From: Phycisphaerales bacterium
Lineage (GTDB): Bacteria > Planctomycetota > Phycisphaerae > Phycisphaerales > UBA1924
DNA length: 36,733 nucleotides
Assembly: GCA_007693765.1 (NCBI GenBank)
Contig: RECZ01000072.1
Span: 1 to 36,733 of the forward strand
Reading direction: 5' to 3'
Part shown: positions 1-7,709 of the stretch, in pieces
Layout: every line of letters starts with the position of its first letter
Numbering within the stretch: the stretch's first letter is position 1
Notes under the pieces: model-generated
What the model was told of the DNA's origin: nothing
The model's database searches: none
Seen by the model: only the letters and a program-made list of their open reading frames with translations
Position numbers and translations under genes: made by a program

Positions 1-2562
1 GCGCACGCGGCGCGCCTGCGCGAGAGCCATCAGCAGCTCCGCGCCCTGTTCGACGTCGGGGGCGACGCGATGATCGTGTTCGACCGCGAGTCGCTGCGCA
101 TCACCGACTGCAACCCCGCCGCGGAGGCGCTCTTCGGGCGCCCGCGCGAGGACCTGCTGCGCCTGTCGGTCGATTCGCCCGAGATCACGCCCGTCTATCA
201 GTCGGAGGGGCGGCAGTCGGGGGTGCTCATCCACGCCGAGGTGCGGGCGCTGAGCGAGGGGGCCCGGGTCGTGCGGCGCGAGTGGACGCACCTGCGCGCG
301 AACGGCGCCCCGCTGATCGCCGAGGTCTCTCTCTCGCGGATGCGACGGGGGGGTCGCGAGCATGTCGTCGCCGCGATCCGTGACGTGACGGAGCGGGTCG
401 CGATGGAGCGCGATGTGCGCGAGAGCCGCGAGCGTTTGCAACGCATCCTGCAGCACATGCCCGTGTTGCTCGACGCCATCGACGAGCGGGGGATGGTCTG
501 TCTCTGGAACGCGGAGTGCGAGCGCGTCACGGGGTGGTCGTCGGAGGAGATCGTTGGGAACCCGCGGGCGTTCGAGCTGCTGTACCCGGACCCGGACTAC
601 CGGGAGCGGATGCTGCGCGAATGGCGGTGCGTGCGGGGATCCGAGTACCGCGACTGGGAGTGGGAGATCACCTGCAAGGACGGCTCGAAGCGCATCGTCG
701 CGTGGTCCAACATGTCCGGGCAGCACCCGATCGAGGGCTGGTGCGATTGGGGCACGGGCGTGGACGTCACGGAGCAGCGGCGCACAGAGGCGGCGCTGCG
801 CGACAGCGAGCGCCGCCACCGCGAGCTCTTCGAGTCGAGCCGCGACGGGATCAGCGTCACCGACAACGCGGGCCGGATGCTGCACATGAACGAGGCCGCG
901 GCGGAGGTTCTGGGCTACCCGCGCGAGACGCTGCTCACGATGAACGTCGCCGATCTGCGCGCCCCCGAGGGCGCGCCCACGATCGCCGAGCAGTACGAGT
1001 CGTACACCCGCGTCGGCGCCCGTATCGGGGAGTTCCGCCTGCTCCGCCCGGATGGAGCGGTGCGGATCGTCGAGTACACGGCGCGTCGCGTCGACGACGA
1101 CACGCACATGACCATCCTGCGCGACGTCACCGAACGCCGCGCCGCGGAGGAAGAGCGTCGCGTCGCCATCGAACGCTTCGAGTGCGTCGTCAAGGCCACC
1201 GAGGACGTCGTCTGGGACTGGGACCTCACCACCGACACGATCGAGTGGAGCGAGGCGTTCACGCGCGTGTACGGCTACGAGGAGACGGTCCTCAAGGACG
1301 CCACGGCGTGGGTCAAGGAGCACATCCACCCCGACGACCGCGAGCGCATCGAGCGCTCGGTGTTCGGCGTCTTCAAGAGCGACGACAACCACTGGGAGTC
1401 CGAGTACCGGTGGCGGCGGGCGGACGGCACGCACGCCGTCGTGTACGACCGCGGCTACGTGATCCGCGACGAGCACGGCAGGCCCACGCGGATGATCGGC
1501 GCGATGATCGATTTCACGCAGCGCCGCGCCGCCGAGCAGTCGCTTCGTGAGAGCGAATCTCGGTTCCGCGCCATGGCCGACTCGTCGCCCATGATGATCT
1601 GGGTCTCGGACGAGGCGTGTCAGTGCGTCTACTTCAACCGCGCGTGCATCGAGTTTACGGGGTGCGCGCCCGAGTCTTTGCTCGGGCGTCGGTGGATGGA
1701 GCGCGTCCACCCCGGCGACCTCGAGCGAACAAAGGCCTCGCTCGAGCGGTCATGGGCGCTGCGGGAGCGGTTCACGGTCGAGTACCGCTCCCGGCGGCAC
1801 GACGGGGAGTATCGCTGGCTGCTCGACTCCGGGGCGCCGCGGTACCTCGACGACGGCTCCTTCGCCGGATTCGTCGGCTCCTGCACCGACATCACCGAGC
1901 GCAAGCGCTCCGAGGAGCACCTGCGGCTGCTCAACCGCGAGCTCAATCACCGGGTGAAGAACAATCTCGCCGCGATCCAGGTGCTCGCGGAGCGCACCGC
2001 GGCGTGCTCACCCACGCTCGACGCGTTCCGCGCATCCTTCGCGGGCCGCGTCGGCGCCCTGGCGCGCATGCACGACCTCATGATGCGCACACCCGGGGAG
2101 GCGACCTCGCTCCGCGCCGTGATCGATCAGAGCCTCGAGGCGTATATCGGCGGCGGGGAGTCGGATGTGCGCAGCGTCGGCGCGAGCGATGTGTACATCA
2201 GCAAGAGCGCGGCCTCCACGCTGCACATGATCCTGCACGAACTGGCGACCAACGCCGTCAAGCACGGCGCCCTCGCGCGCCCCGCCGGGAGCATCGTCGT
2301 GGACTGGCAGGCGTCGGACGACGATGCGCCGATGTTCCGGCTGACGTGGACCGAGCACGGCTGCGCGCTGATGGAGCAGCCCGGCCCCCGCGGGTTCGGC
2401 ATGGAGTTCATCGAGGGGTTGGCGGCGCACGAACTCGGCGGCGGCGCGACATGGGATTTCGCGGCCGACGGGCTGCGTTGCGTGATCGACGCCCCGCTGT
2501 CCTCGGTCGTCGCCGCGACGGGCGTGCTGGCGTCGCGCTTCCCTGCGTCCATCGCCACGTGA
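1..2562 (+). CDS. Multi-PAS sensor histidine kinase, HWE family (5' end outside window)
   Basis: The reading frame is open from base 1 and the first PAS domain is already under way (RLRESHQQLRALFDVGGDAM), so the start lies to the left. 853 residues are visible. Five PAS/PAC units follow one another, each ending in a DVTER/DVTEQ/DFTQR/DITER-type junction helix (near residues 125, 260, 380, 510 and 635). The C-terminus is an HWE-type transmitter: ELNHRVKNNLAAIQ carries the phospho-accepting His at about residue 650, HELATNAVKHGAL holds the ATP-binding Asn at about 751, followed by WTEHG and RGFGMEFIEG. No membrane segment or receiver domain is visible, so this part looks cytosolic. Such kinases sense redox, light or small ligands through PAS and phosphorylate a separate regulator, which is not in this window. 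The stop is 40 bp from the convergent nuoI stop. Confidence 0.9.
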   Translation, partial: AHAARLRESHQQLRALFDVGGDAMIVFDRESLRITDCNPAAEALFGRPREDLLRLSVDSPEITPVYQSEGRQSGVLIHAEVRALSEGARVVRREWTHLRANGAPLIAEVSLSRMRRGGREHVVAAIRDVTERVAMERDVRESRERLQRILQHMPVLLDAIDERGMVCLWNAECERVTGWSSEEIVGNPRAFELLYPDPDYRERMLREWRCVRGSEYRDWEWEITCKDGSKRIVAWSNMSGQHPIEGWCDWGTGVDVTEQRRTEAALRDSERRHRELFESSRDGISVTDNAGRMLHMNEAAAEVLGYPRETLLTMNVADLRAPEGAPTIAEQYESYTRVGARIGEFRLLRPDGAVRIVEYTARRVDDDTHMTILRDVTERRAAEEERRVAIERFECVVKATEDVVWDWDLTTDTIEWSEAFTRVYGYEETVLKDATAWVKEHIHPDDRERIERSVFGVFKSDDNHWESEYRWRRADGTHAVVYDRGYVIRDEHGRPTRMIGAMIDFTQRRAAEQSLRESESRFRAMADSSPMMIWVSDEACQCVYFNRACIEFTGCAPESLLGRRWMERVHPGDLERTKASLERSWALRERFTVEYRSRRHDGEYRWLLDSGAPRYLDDGSFAGFVGSCTDITERKRSEEHLRLLNRELNHRVKNNLAAIQVLAERTAACSPTLDAFRASFAGRVGALARMHDLMMRTPGEATSLRAVIDQSLEAYIGGGESDVRSVGASDVYISKSAASTLHMILHELATNAVKHGALARPAGSIVVDWQASDDDAPMFRLTWTEHGCALMEQPGPRGFGMEFIEGLAAHELGGGATWDFAADGLRCVIDAPLSSVVAATGVLASRFPASIAT

Positions 2563-2602
2563 TCGGGCGTCCCGCGATCGGGGCCCGGGGTGGCCGGACG
2601 GC

Positions 2603-3172
2603 TTACATGGGCTTCTTGTCGATGGTCACATCGTAGACGTTGAGCAGCTTTTCCTTGTCGAACACCATCTCGTTGCGGCTCAGGCCCACGATGTCGTACT
2701 CGTGCGTGAGCTCGATGGCGTCCACCGGGCAGGCTTCCTCGCACATGCCGCAGAAGATGCAGCGGAGCTCGTCGATCTCGAACTTGGCGGGGTACTTCTC
2801 CCGGTCGTCCCAGGGGGACTCCGCCGCCTCGATGTGGATGCAGTTGGCGGGGCAGAGGGTGGGGCACATCATGCAGGCGACGCACTTGACGCGCCCCTGC
2901 TCGTCGCGGTTGAGGCGGTGCACGCCGCGGAAGTTGCCCTTGTACTGCCCGCCCTCCTCGATGGGGAGGTGCTCGCGCCGCTCCTCGGGGTACTGCATGG
3001 TGCGCGTGGTCTTGGAGCGACCGACGACCGGCAGCTTGCTCTGCCCGAAGGACGTGAAGAAGTGGCGCATCGTCGTGCCCATCCCCTTGACGATCTCGGG
3101 GATGTAGACCGACTCGCTGCGGTTCAGCCTCGGGGCCTCGATGCGGATGATGTCTTCGTCGCGGATGGTCAT
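2603..3172 (-). CDS. nuoI: NADH-quinone oxidoreductase subunit I (NuoI), 2x[4Fe-4S]
   Basis: A 189-residue protein with two ferredoxin-type motifs: CVACMMCPTLCP (Cys 97, 100, 103, 107) and CIFCGMCEEACP (Cys 138, 141, 144, 148). Together with the context IEAAESPWDDREKYPAKFEID these are typical of NuoI/TYKY, which carries clusters N6a and N6b in the peripheral arm of complex I and passes electrons towards quinone. The ATG at 3172 is chosen because the sequence upstream in this frame is Arg/Pro-rich and non-coding in character. A TACAAT hexamer (bases 3237-3232, minus strand) lies about 60 bases upstream and is a plausible -10 box. No other nuo genes are in the window: the upstream neighbour is glycerate kinase and downstream is a convergent kinase gene. 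It could also serve another NuoI-containing complex. Confidence 0.88.
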   Translation of the reverse strand: MTIRDEDIIRIEAPRLNRSESVYIPEIVKGMGTTMRHFFTSFGQSKLPVVGRSKTTRTMQYPEERREHLPIEEGGQYKGNFRGVHRLNRDEQGRVKCVACMMCPTLCPANCIHIEAAESPWDDREKYPAKFEIDELRCIFCGMCEEACPVDAIELTHEYDIVGLSRNEMVFDKEKLLNVYDVTIDKKPM

Positions 3173-3270
3173 GGGCCTCACGCGCTGGGTTCGGGGGGAT
3201 GGAAACGGGCGGGCGCGGCCCGCGGGGCCGGATTGTAGCCGGGGGGCGAGGACGCGTGTCCCGGTCGGCT

Positions 3271-4464
3271 TCACAGCCTCCCGGCGCGCACGAGCCGCTC
3301 CACGATCCTCGCGGCGTGGGCCTCGAGATTCGCGCCGCCCCGCTTGATGTTGGCCGCGAGGCTCGCGTCCGGGTCGGCGATGACCACCACCTCGTCGAAG
3401 GGCCCGCCCCGGGCGCGCGTGGCCCGTTCCCAGCCCTCGCCCGTCGCGCCGACGAGGGCGACGCACAGCGCCCCCGCCTCCGCGGCACGACGCGCCGCCT
3501 CGAAGGGCGCCTTGCCCCCGAGCGACTGCGCGTCGAGGCGCCCCTCCCCCGTGATCAGCAGGTCGGCGCGCAGCAGTCGCCGGTCGAATCCCAGCGCATC
3601 AAACGCAATGACCGCCCCCCGCGCGCTCGTCGCGCCGAGGAACGCGCGCGCGCCGAACCCCACGCCCCCCGCCGCGCCGCTGCCCGGCTCGTCCGGGTCG
3701 GCGTCGATCCCCGCCTCGGCGCAGCGCTGCGCGAGGGCGCGCAGACCGTCATCGAGCGTGCGCACCTGCTCGGGCGTCGCGCCCTTCTGCGGCGCGAAGA
3801 CGAACGCGGCGCCGCGCGGCCCGAACAGCGGGTTGTCCACATCGCACGCGACCACCACGCGCGTGCGCGCCAGCCGCGCGTCCCGCGCGCCCGCGTCGAT
3901 CCGTGCGATGCGCCCGAGGTCCGCCCCCGTCGGGCGCGCGATCGGCGCGCCCTGCGCATCGAGGAACCGCACCCCCAGCGCCGCGGCCATGCCGGCGCCC
4001 GCGTCGCACGTGGCGCTGTTGCCGATGCCCAGCAGCACCGTCCCGGCGCCCGCGTCCAGCGATCGGGCGATCAGTTCGCCCACGCCGAACGTAGTCGTGT
4101 GGGTCGGGTCGCGACGATCGCGGGGCACGAGCGCCATGCCCGCGGCGGCGGACAACTCGACGACCGCGGTCGCCTCACGCTCGCCCTCGCCCGGGGGCAG
4201 CAGGCCCCACTGGGCCTCGACCGGCTCGCCCAGCGGGCCGGTCACCCGGTCGCGTCGCGTCTCGCCGTTGCGCGCCGCGACGAGGGTGTCCACGAAGCCC
4301 GCGCCGCCGTCGCTCAGGGGCGCGAGGTCGCACTCGATGCGCACACCGGCGCGCTCCGCGCCCAGCGCGACGCCCCGCGCGATGGCGATCGCCGCGTCGC
4401 GGGCGCGCAGGCTCTCCTTGAACTCGTCTGGCGCGATCAGAACGACGAGCGGGCTCTGGGGCAT
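3271..4464 (-). CDS. Glycerate kinase, type I (GarK/GlxK family)
   Basis: A 397-residue protein starting MPQSPLVVLIAPDEFKESLR, the characteristic N-terminus of class I glycerate kinases. Further family signatures are APLSDGGAGFVDTL, VELSAAAGMALV, TTTFGVGELI, LLGIGNSATCDAGAGMAAALG, VACDVDNPLFGPRGAAFVFAPQKG and LITGEGRLDAQSLGGKAP. It phosphorylates D-glycerate (to 2-phosphoglycerate in GarK-type enzymes), feeding lower glycolysis; GpmI, encoded elsewhere in this window, acts next to it in metabolism. Length fits the family. No Shine-Dalgarno is seen; a CACAAT hexamer ends six bases before the ATG, suggesting a leaderless message. It lies 98 bp upstream of nuoI on the same strand, without evidence of functional linkage. 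Confidence 0.9.
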   Translation of the reverse strand: MPQSPLVVLIAPDEFKESLRARDAAIAIARGVALGAERAGVRIECDLAPLSDGGAGFVDTLVAARNGETRRDRVTGPLGEPVEAQWGLLPPGEGEREATAVVELSAAAGMALVPRDRRDPTHTTTFGVGELIARSLDAGAGTVLLGIGNSATCDAGAGMAAALGVRFLDAQGAPIARPTGADLGRIARIDAGARDARLARTRVVVACDVDNPLFGPRGAAFVFAPQKGATPEQVRTLDDGLRALAQRCAEAGIDADPDEPGSGAAGGVGFGARAFLGATSARGAVIAFDALGFDRRLLRADLLITGEGRLDAQSLGGKAPFEAARRAAEAGALCVALVGATGEGWERATRARGGPFDEVVVIADPDASLAANIKRGGANLEAHAARIVERLVRAGRL

Positions 4465-4470
4465 GGGGGC

Positions 4471-4476
4471 ATTGTG
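4471..4476 (-). promoter_or_regulatory. -10-like hexamer CACAAT, 6 nt before glycerate kinase ATG
   Basis: Read on the minus strand, CACAAT is followed by GCCCCC and then ATG. With the usual 6-8 base gap from -10 box to transcription start, transcription would begin on the start codon. One of several such cases in this window. No convincing -35 box was found. Confidence 0.3.
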
Positions 4477-4500
4477 CCCGCCGCGGGGGCGGGCGTCGGC

Positions 4501-5232
4501 TCACTTCGTGGCGCAGTTCGTGCCGAAGTTGGCGAGCACCTCGCTGAGGTCGGAGAACTGGTACGTCGTGCCGAACTCGCCGAGCACCACGCTCAGATCG
4601 GCGAAGTCGACGACGAGGTCGCCGTTGAAGTCGCCCGGGCAGGGCGTGCCGCCGCCGCCGAGGGTGGTGGTCGTGCCGTCGGTGCGGGTGGGGGAGTTCA
4701 CGGCGATCGCCCAGCCGATGGAGTTGTCCATCGAGGTGTTGACGCGGGTCAGGGAGTGAACGCCGTCGGTGGGGAGGGGCTGTGGGAAGGGGTCGCCGAA
4801 GTTGCCGTTGCCCGCGGAGTAGGCGCCGTAGGCAATCGAATCCACGGCGGCCGCGGTGTTGCGGCGGAAGAGCACGCGACCGTCGGGGGAGAAGATGAGC
4901 GAGTTGGCGGGCATCACGAAGTCGGGCGCGAAGCCGGCCACGGCCTCGAAGCCGGGCGTGGCGACGAGCAGCGTCTGGCCGTTGGACCACGCGTAGCTCT
5001 CAACGAAATCGAAGAGGATCGTCTCGTTGCCGTTCGTCTCGTCGCGGGCAACGATGCGCGTGGCGCTCAGGTTTGTCTGGTTGTTGGCCAGAGCGATCAA
5101 CTCCACGTACTGCACCGTGCCGTCGGCGTTGGAGTAGACCTCGTTGATCTGCACCAGGTGGAACGACGCGAGCGCGGGAGCGCACAGCGCACAGAGCCCG
5201 GTCGTGGCGAGAAGGTGTCGGATCATGGTCAT
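4501..5232 (-). CDS. Secreted protein with lamin-tail-like N-terminal region and C-terminal dockerin-like domain
   Basis: A 243-residue protein. The ATG at 5232 is preceded by AAGGAG seven bases upstream, favouring this start over the ATG two codons later. A signal peptide is clear (MTMIRHLLATTGLCALCAPALA, cut before SFH). The mature part, VQINEVYSNADG followed by QYVELIALANNQTNL, resembles the beta-rich lamin-tail (LTD) fold found in bacterial surface proteins; this is a resemblance only. After a Gly/Thr linker comes a dockerin-like tail (about residues 197-243): CPGDFNGDLVVDFADL then DLSEVLANFGTNC. The first calcium loop keeps Asp/Asn/Asp/Asp positions; the second repeat lacks the loop. The tail matches the end of the subtilase at 14049-17051 and the protein at 5406-6467. 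Role unknown; probably cell-surface or exported. Confidence 0.82.
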   Translation of the reverse strand: MTMIRHLLATTGLCALCAPALASFHLVQINEVYSNADGTVQYVELIALANNQTNLSATRIVARDETNGNETILFDFVESYAWSNGQTLLVATPGFEAVAGFAPDFVMPANSLIFSPDGRVLFRRNTAAAVDSIAYGAYSAGNGNFGDPFPQPLPTDGVHSLTRVNTSMDNSIGWAIAVNSPTRTDGTTTTLGGGGTPCPGDFNGDLVVDFADLSVVLGEFGTTYQFSDLSEVLANFGTNCATK

Positions 5233-5405
5233 GGCGGTTCTCCTTGGTGGGCGGGTGTCCCCGTGCGTGCGTGGGGGTGTCGGTTCATCGAGCGCCGGCG
5301 CGGCGCAGGCGATGCCTCAACGGTACACCCGCGCGGTATCCGCACAAAGCAAAAAATCCGATAAACCTTCGCCGCAACCGCCCCGGAGCGGGGCGCCGGC
5401 TCACC

Positions 5406-6467
5406 TCACTCGGGGTTGCAATCCGTCCCGAAGTTGCCGAGCACGATGCTGAGATCTGCGAAGTCGACCTGGCCGTCGCCGTTGAGGTCGCCCGGGAGGC
5501 CGGCGCCCGATTGCCCGAACGCCCCGAGCACGATGCTCAGGTCATTGAAATCGACGAGGCCGTCGCCGTTGGCGTCGCCGGGGCAGGGGTCGGCGATGGT
5601 GACCACGAGGTGCAGTTGCGGGGCGAAGAAGAAGGGGTCGCCGCCGAACTTGTTCTCTCGGGTGGCGAAGATCGGGAAGTTCACGGCGATGCCGCGGTCG
5701 GGCAGCAGCCCGATGCCGGGGTCCTCGGCGGGGTGCAGCGAGGAGACGATGAACCGCAACCGACCCTCGTTCAAGCTCTGGCGCAGGTACGCGAGGGCGT
5801 CGGGGTTGGTGAGGTCGATGTCGAAGGTGAGGTGCGTGTTCGAGGGCACGAACTGCCCCGGCGTGAGCGCGGCGTTCTTGCCGATGGCGAAGGGGACGGT
5901 CTCGAAGCCGAAGCGGACATTGTTCGAGACGTCGTCGGGCTCGCCGCCGGCGAAGTCGGTGGCGAAGGCGTTGCGCACGCCGAAGTTGAGGGCGGGGCCG
6001 TGGGGCGATGTCTCGAAGAAGGTCGCGGCCGTGAACCCGTTGCGGAACCCGACGCCGTAGAGCTCGACCGGGCGCCCGGCGTCGGCGTCGGGCAGGTAGT
6101 CGGGGTGGGTCGTGGGCAGGTAGGTGCGGTAGGAGTCGTACGTGGGGTCGTAGCGGAAGGCGCCGCCCTCGAGGACCGTCACGCGGATCCGGGCTTCTTG
6201 GATCTGGTATCGATTCACCCCCTCGCCGGTGGGCACGAGGCCGAAGGTGTCGAAGCCGACGAGAAATTGGGCATCGCGGTTGTCGAACCGTGCATCCTCG
6301 AAGACCCCGAACGTCGACGCCGCCGGCCGCTGGCCGGGCGTCGGGTTGAAGGGGTACATCCAGCGGTCCAGCGTGGGCTGGTTCATATCGACGACGATCG
6401 TCCCGGCGTGGGCGAACGGGGCGGCGGCGGCGAGGACGGCGATGAGAAGGCAGCGAGGAAGGGGCAC
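5406..6467 (-). CDS. Secreted protein of unknown function with intact double dockerin-like calcium repeat
   Basis: A GTG start at 6467 gives VPLPRCLLIAVLAAAAPFAHA, a clean signal peptide, with AGGAG six bases upstream; the longer in-frame extension has neither. The protein is 353 residues. The body is beta-rich and aromatic (e.g. GTIVVDMNQPTLDRWMYPFN, RYDPTYDSYRTYLP) and is not recognised. The C-terminus (about 300-353) has two calcium-loop repeats, DANGDGLVDFNDLSIVLGAFG and DLNGDGQVDFADLSIVLGNFG, framed by Cys residues (CPGD at the start, TDC at the end). Unlike the neighbouring protein at 4501-5232, both loops are complete. The two genes lie in tandem with about 170 bp between them that hold no recognised feature. 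Probably exported; function unknown. Confidence 0.8.
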   Translation of the reverse strand: MPLPRCLLIAVLAAAAPFAHAGTIVVDMNQPTLDRWMYPFNPTPGQRPAASTFGVFEDARFDNRDAQFLVGFDTFGLVPTGEGVNRYQIQEARIRVTVLEGGAFRYDPTYDSYRTYLPTTHPDYLPDADAGRPVELYGVGFRNGFTAATFFETSPHGPALNFGVRNAFATDFAGGEPDDVSNNVRFGFETVPFAIGKNAALTPGQFVPSNTHLTFDIDLTNPDALAYLRQSLNEGRLRFIVSSLHPAEDPGIGLLPDRGIAVNFPIFATRENKFGGDPFFFAPQLHLVVTIADPCPGDANGDGLVDFNDLSIVLGAFGQSGAGLPGDLNGDGQVDFADLSIVLGNFGTDCNPE

Positions 6468-6611
6468 GGGAGGCTCCTGGGGAGGGTCGATCCGCTGCCC
6501 GGTGAATGAGCGTGCATCCGGGCGGGGATTGTGGATGAATCTACTGTAGGACCGTATTCTGTTCTGGGAGGCAGCAAAGTCCACGGACTGGACACTGGAA
6601 ATAATCCAACG

Positions 6612-6640
6612 TTGAGACTCGGTCTCAGCGAGAGTATGCT
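6612..6640 (+). promoter_or_regulatory. Sigma70-like promoter for the pseudopilin gene, with internal palindrome
   Basis: TTGAGA (6612-6617), a 17-base spacer and TATGCT (6635-6640) match the housekeeping consensus at 5/6 and 4/6 positions. Expected start near 6647, leaving a leader of about 48 bases before the ATG at 6695. The spacer contains GAGAC-TCG-GTCTC (6614-6626), which could be an operator or chance. Confidence 0.6.
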
Positions 6641-6694
6641 CCTGTTCTGCCCCGAGGTCAACCGTCCGAACCCCCGCACAGGACGCCCGCGAAG

Positions 6695-7585
6695 ATGCCC
6701 AGCCACCTGACGACGCCGCAGCGAGCCCGAGTCGGGCACACCCGCCTCCGCGCGGAACGCTGCGCGTTCACGCTCATCGAGCTGCTGGTGGTCGTGGCGA
6801 TCATCGGGCTGCTGATCGGGGTGCTGCTGCCGACGCTGAGCGGCGCGCGGGACGCGGCCAAGCTCGTCGTGCAGCAGGGCAACGCCCGCCAGTTGATGAT
6901 GGGGTACGCCGAGTACGCGATCGATCGCCGCGACTACGTGCTTCCCGCGATGATCGACGGCAACGGTTTCCCCGATGAGATCCGCGTGGCGCCGCGCGAC
7001 GCCGCGGGCAACCGCATCCCGCTGAGCACCCAGCCGGGTCGTCGCTGGTTCTGGCACCTTGCGCCGTATCTCAACGACGCGTACGACGTGATGTACCGCG
7101 ATCAGGACCTACTCGAAGACCTGTACGGCCGCAACGACTACTACGAGATGACGCTGTACCCCGGCTTCGGGATCAACCAGCGCTTCGTGGGCGGCATCTC
7201 GGCGTACCGCACCAACCCGCTCTACGGGCGGTCGTGGGGTCGCTCGTGGTACGTGCAGCGCACGTACGACGCCAAGCGCCCGAGCGGGCTGATGGTCTTC
7301 GTCTCCTCCGCCTTCACCTCGGGCCCGACGGGGTTCCGCGACGGCTACTTCCGGGTGGAGCCGCCGTATTTCACGGCGCAGAACTGGACGACCATGAACG
7401 CCCCGGGCAAGGGCGACGAGCCGACGCAGTCGCGCAACGTCTGGCCCGTGGCGCGTGGGCGCGTCGTGGCCGGGTTCATGGACGGGCACGCCGAGGCGAT
7501 GGAGTGGGGCCGCGCCAGCGATATGCGGCTCTGGGCGCCCGACGCCGACGCCCCCGATTGGCGCATGCCCCCCCTCACCCCCTAA
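6695..7585 (+). CDS. Type II secretion/type IV pilus-like pseudopilin of planctomycete type
   Basis: A 296-residue protein with a prepilin signal at residues 20-47: ERCA followed by FTLIELLVVVAIIGLLIG. Processing is expected just before the Phe, with the conserved Glu at +5, followed by one hydrophobic helix that acts as membrane anchor and assembly interface. The rest is a globular domain rich in Tyr/Trp (YNDAYDVMYRDQDLLEDLY near residue 110-130) and ending with VVAGFMDGHAEAMEW, resembling the DGH-type C-terminal motif of the many planctomycete prepilin-like proteins. These paralogues are very numerous in planctomycetes and their jobs are mostly unknown; no secretion-machinery genes are adjacent. 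A good promoter precedes it; the Shine-Dalgarno (GCGAAG) is weak. Confidence 0.85.
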   Translation: MPSHLTTPQRARVGHTRLRAERCAFTLIELLVVVAIIGLLIGVLLPTLSGARDAAKLVVQQGNARQLMMGYAEYAIDRRDYVLPAMIDGNGFPDEIRVAPRDAAGNRIPLSTQPGRRWFWHLAPYLNDAYDVMYRDQDLLEDLYGRNDYYEMTLYPGFGINQRFVGGISAYRTNPLYGRSWGRSWYVQRTYDAKRPSGLMVFVSSAFTSGPTGFRDGYFRVEPPYFTAQNWTTMNAPGKGDEPTQSRNVWPVARGRVVAGFMDGHAEAMEWGRASDMRLWAPDADAPDWRMPPLTP

Positions 7586-7590
7586 CCCCC

Positions 7591-7616
7591 CCCCCGGAAG
7601 TTGCCCCCGGAAGTTG
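7591..7616. repeat. Two tandem copies of a 13-bp C-rich unit
   Basis: CCCCCGGAAGTTG occurs twice head to tail immediately after the pseudopilin stop, followed by related CCCCGGGCATTGCC and GCGGGCATTGG. A near copy (CCCCCAGAAGTT then CCGCCCCCGGAGG) lies inside gpmI at 27011-27035. Confidence 0.6.
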
Positions 7617-7694
7617 CCCCGGGCATTGCCAGCGGGCATTGGCCGCCGCGCATCAGCGCGGTGAGCCGCGGCGTCCTGTGCGCGCTCGGGCTGG

Positions 7695-7700
7695 TATCGT
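7695..7700 (+). promoter_or_regulatory. -10-like hexamer TATCGT, 9 nt before tyrS ATG
   Basis: TATCGT ends nine bases before the tyrS ATG and there is no Shine-Dalgarno in between, consistent with a leaderless or near-leaderless transcript. The same TATCGTCCC string occurs at 18377-18385, before the vWA gene. Confidence 0.35.
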
Positions 7701-7709
7701 CCCCGCGAT

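Noticed and set aside
3199-5364. Very long plus-strand open frame (721 codons) opposite glycerate kinase and the secreted protein
   Set aside because: Translation is Arg/Gly/Ala/Val-rich low complexity without motifs, typical of the antisense shadow of a high-G+C gene; the minus strand holds recognised proteins.
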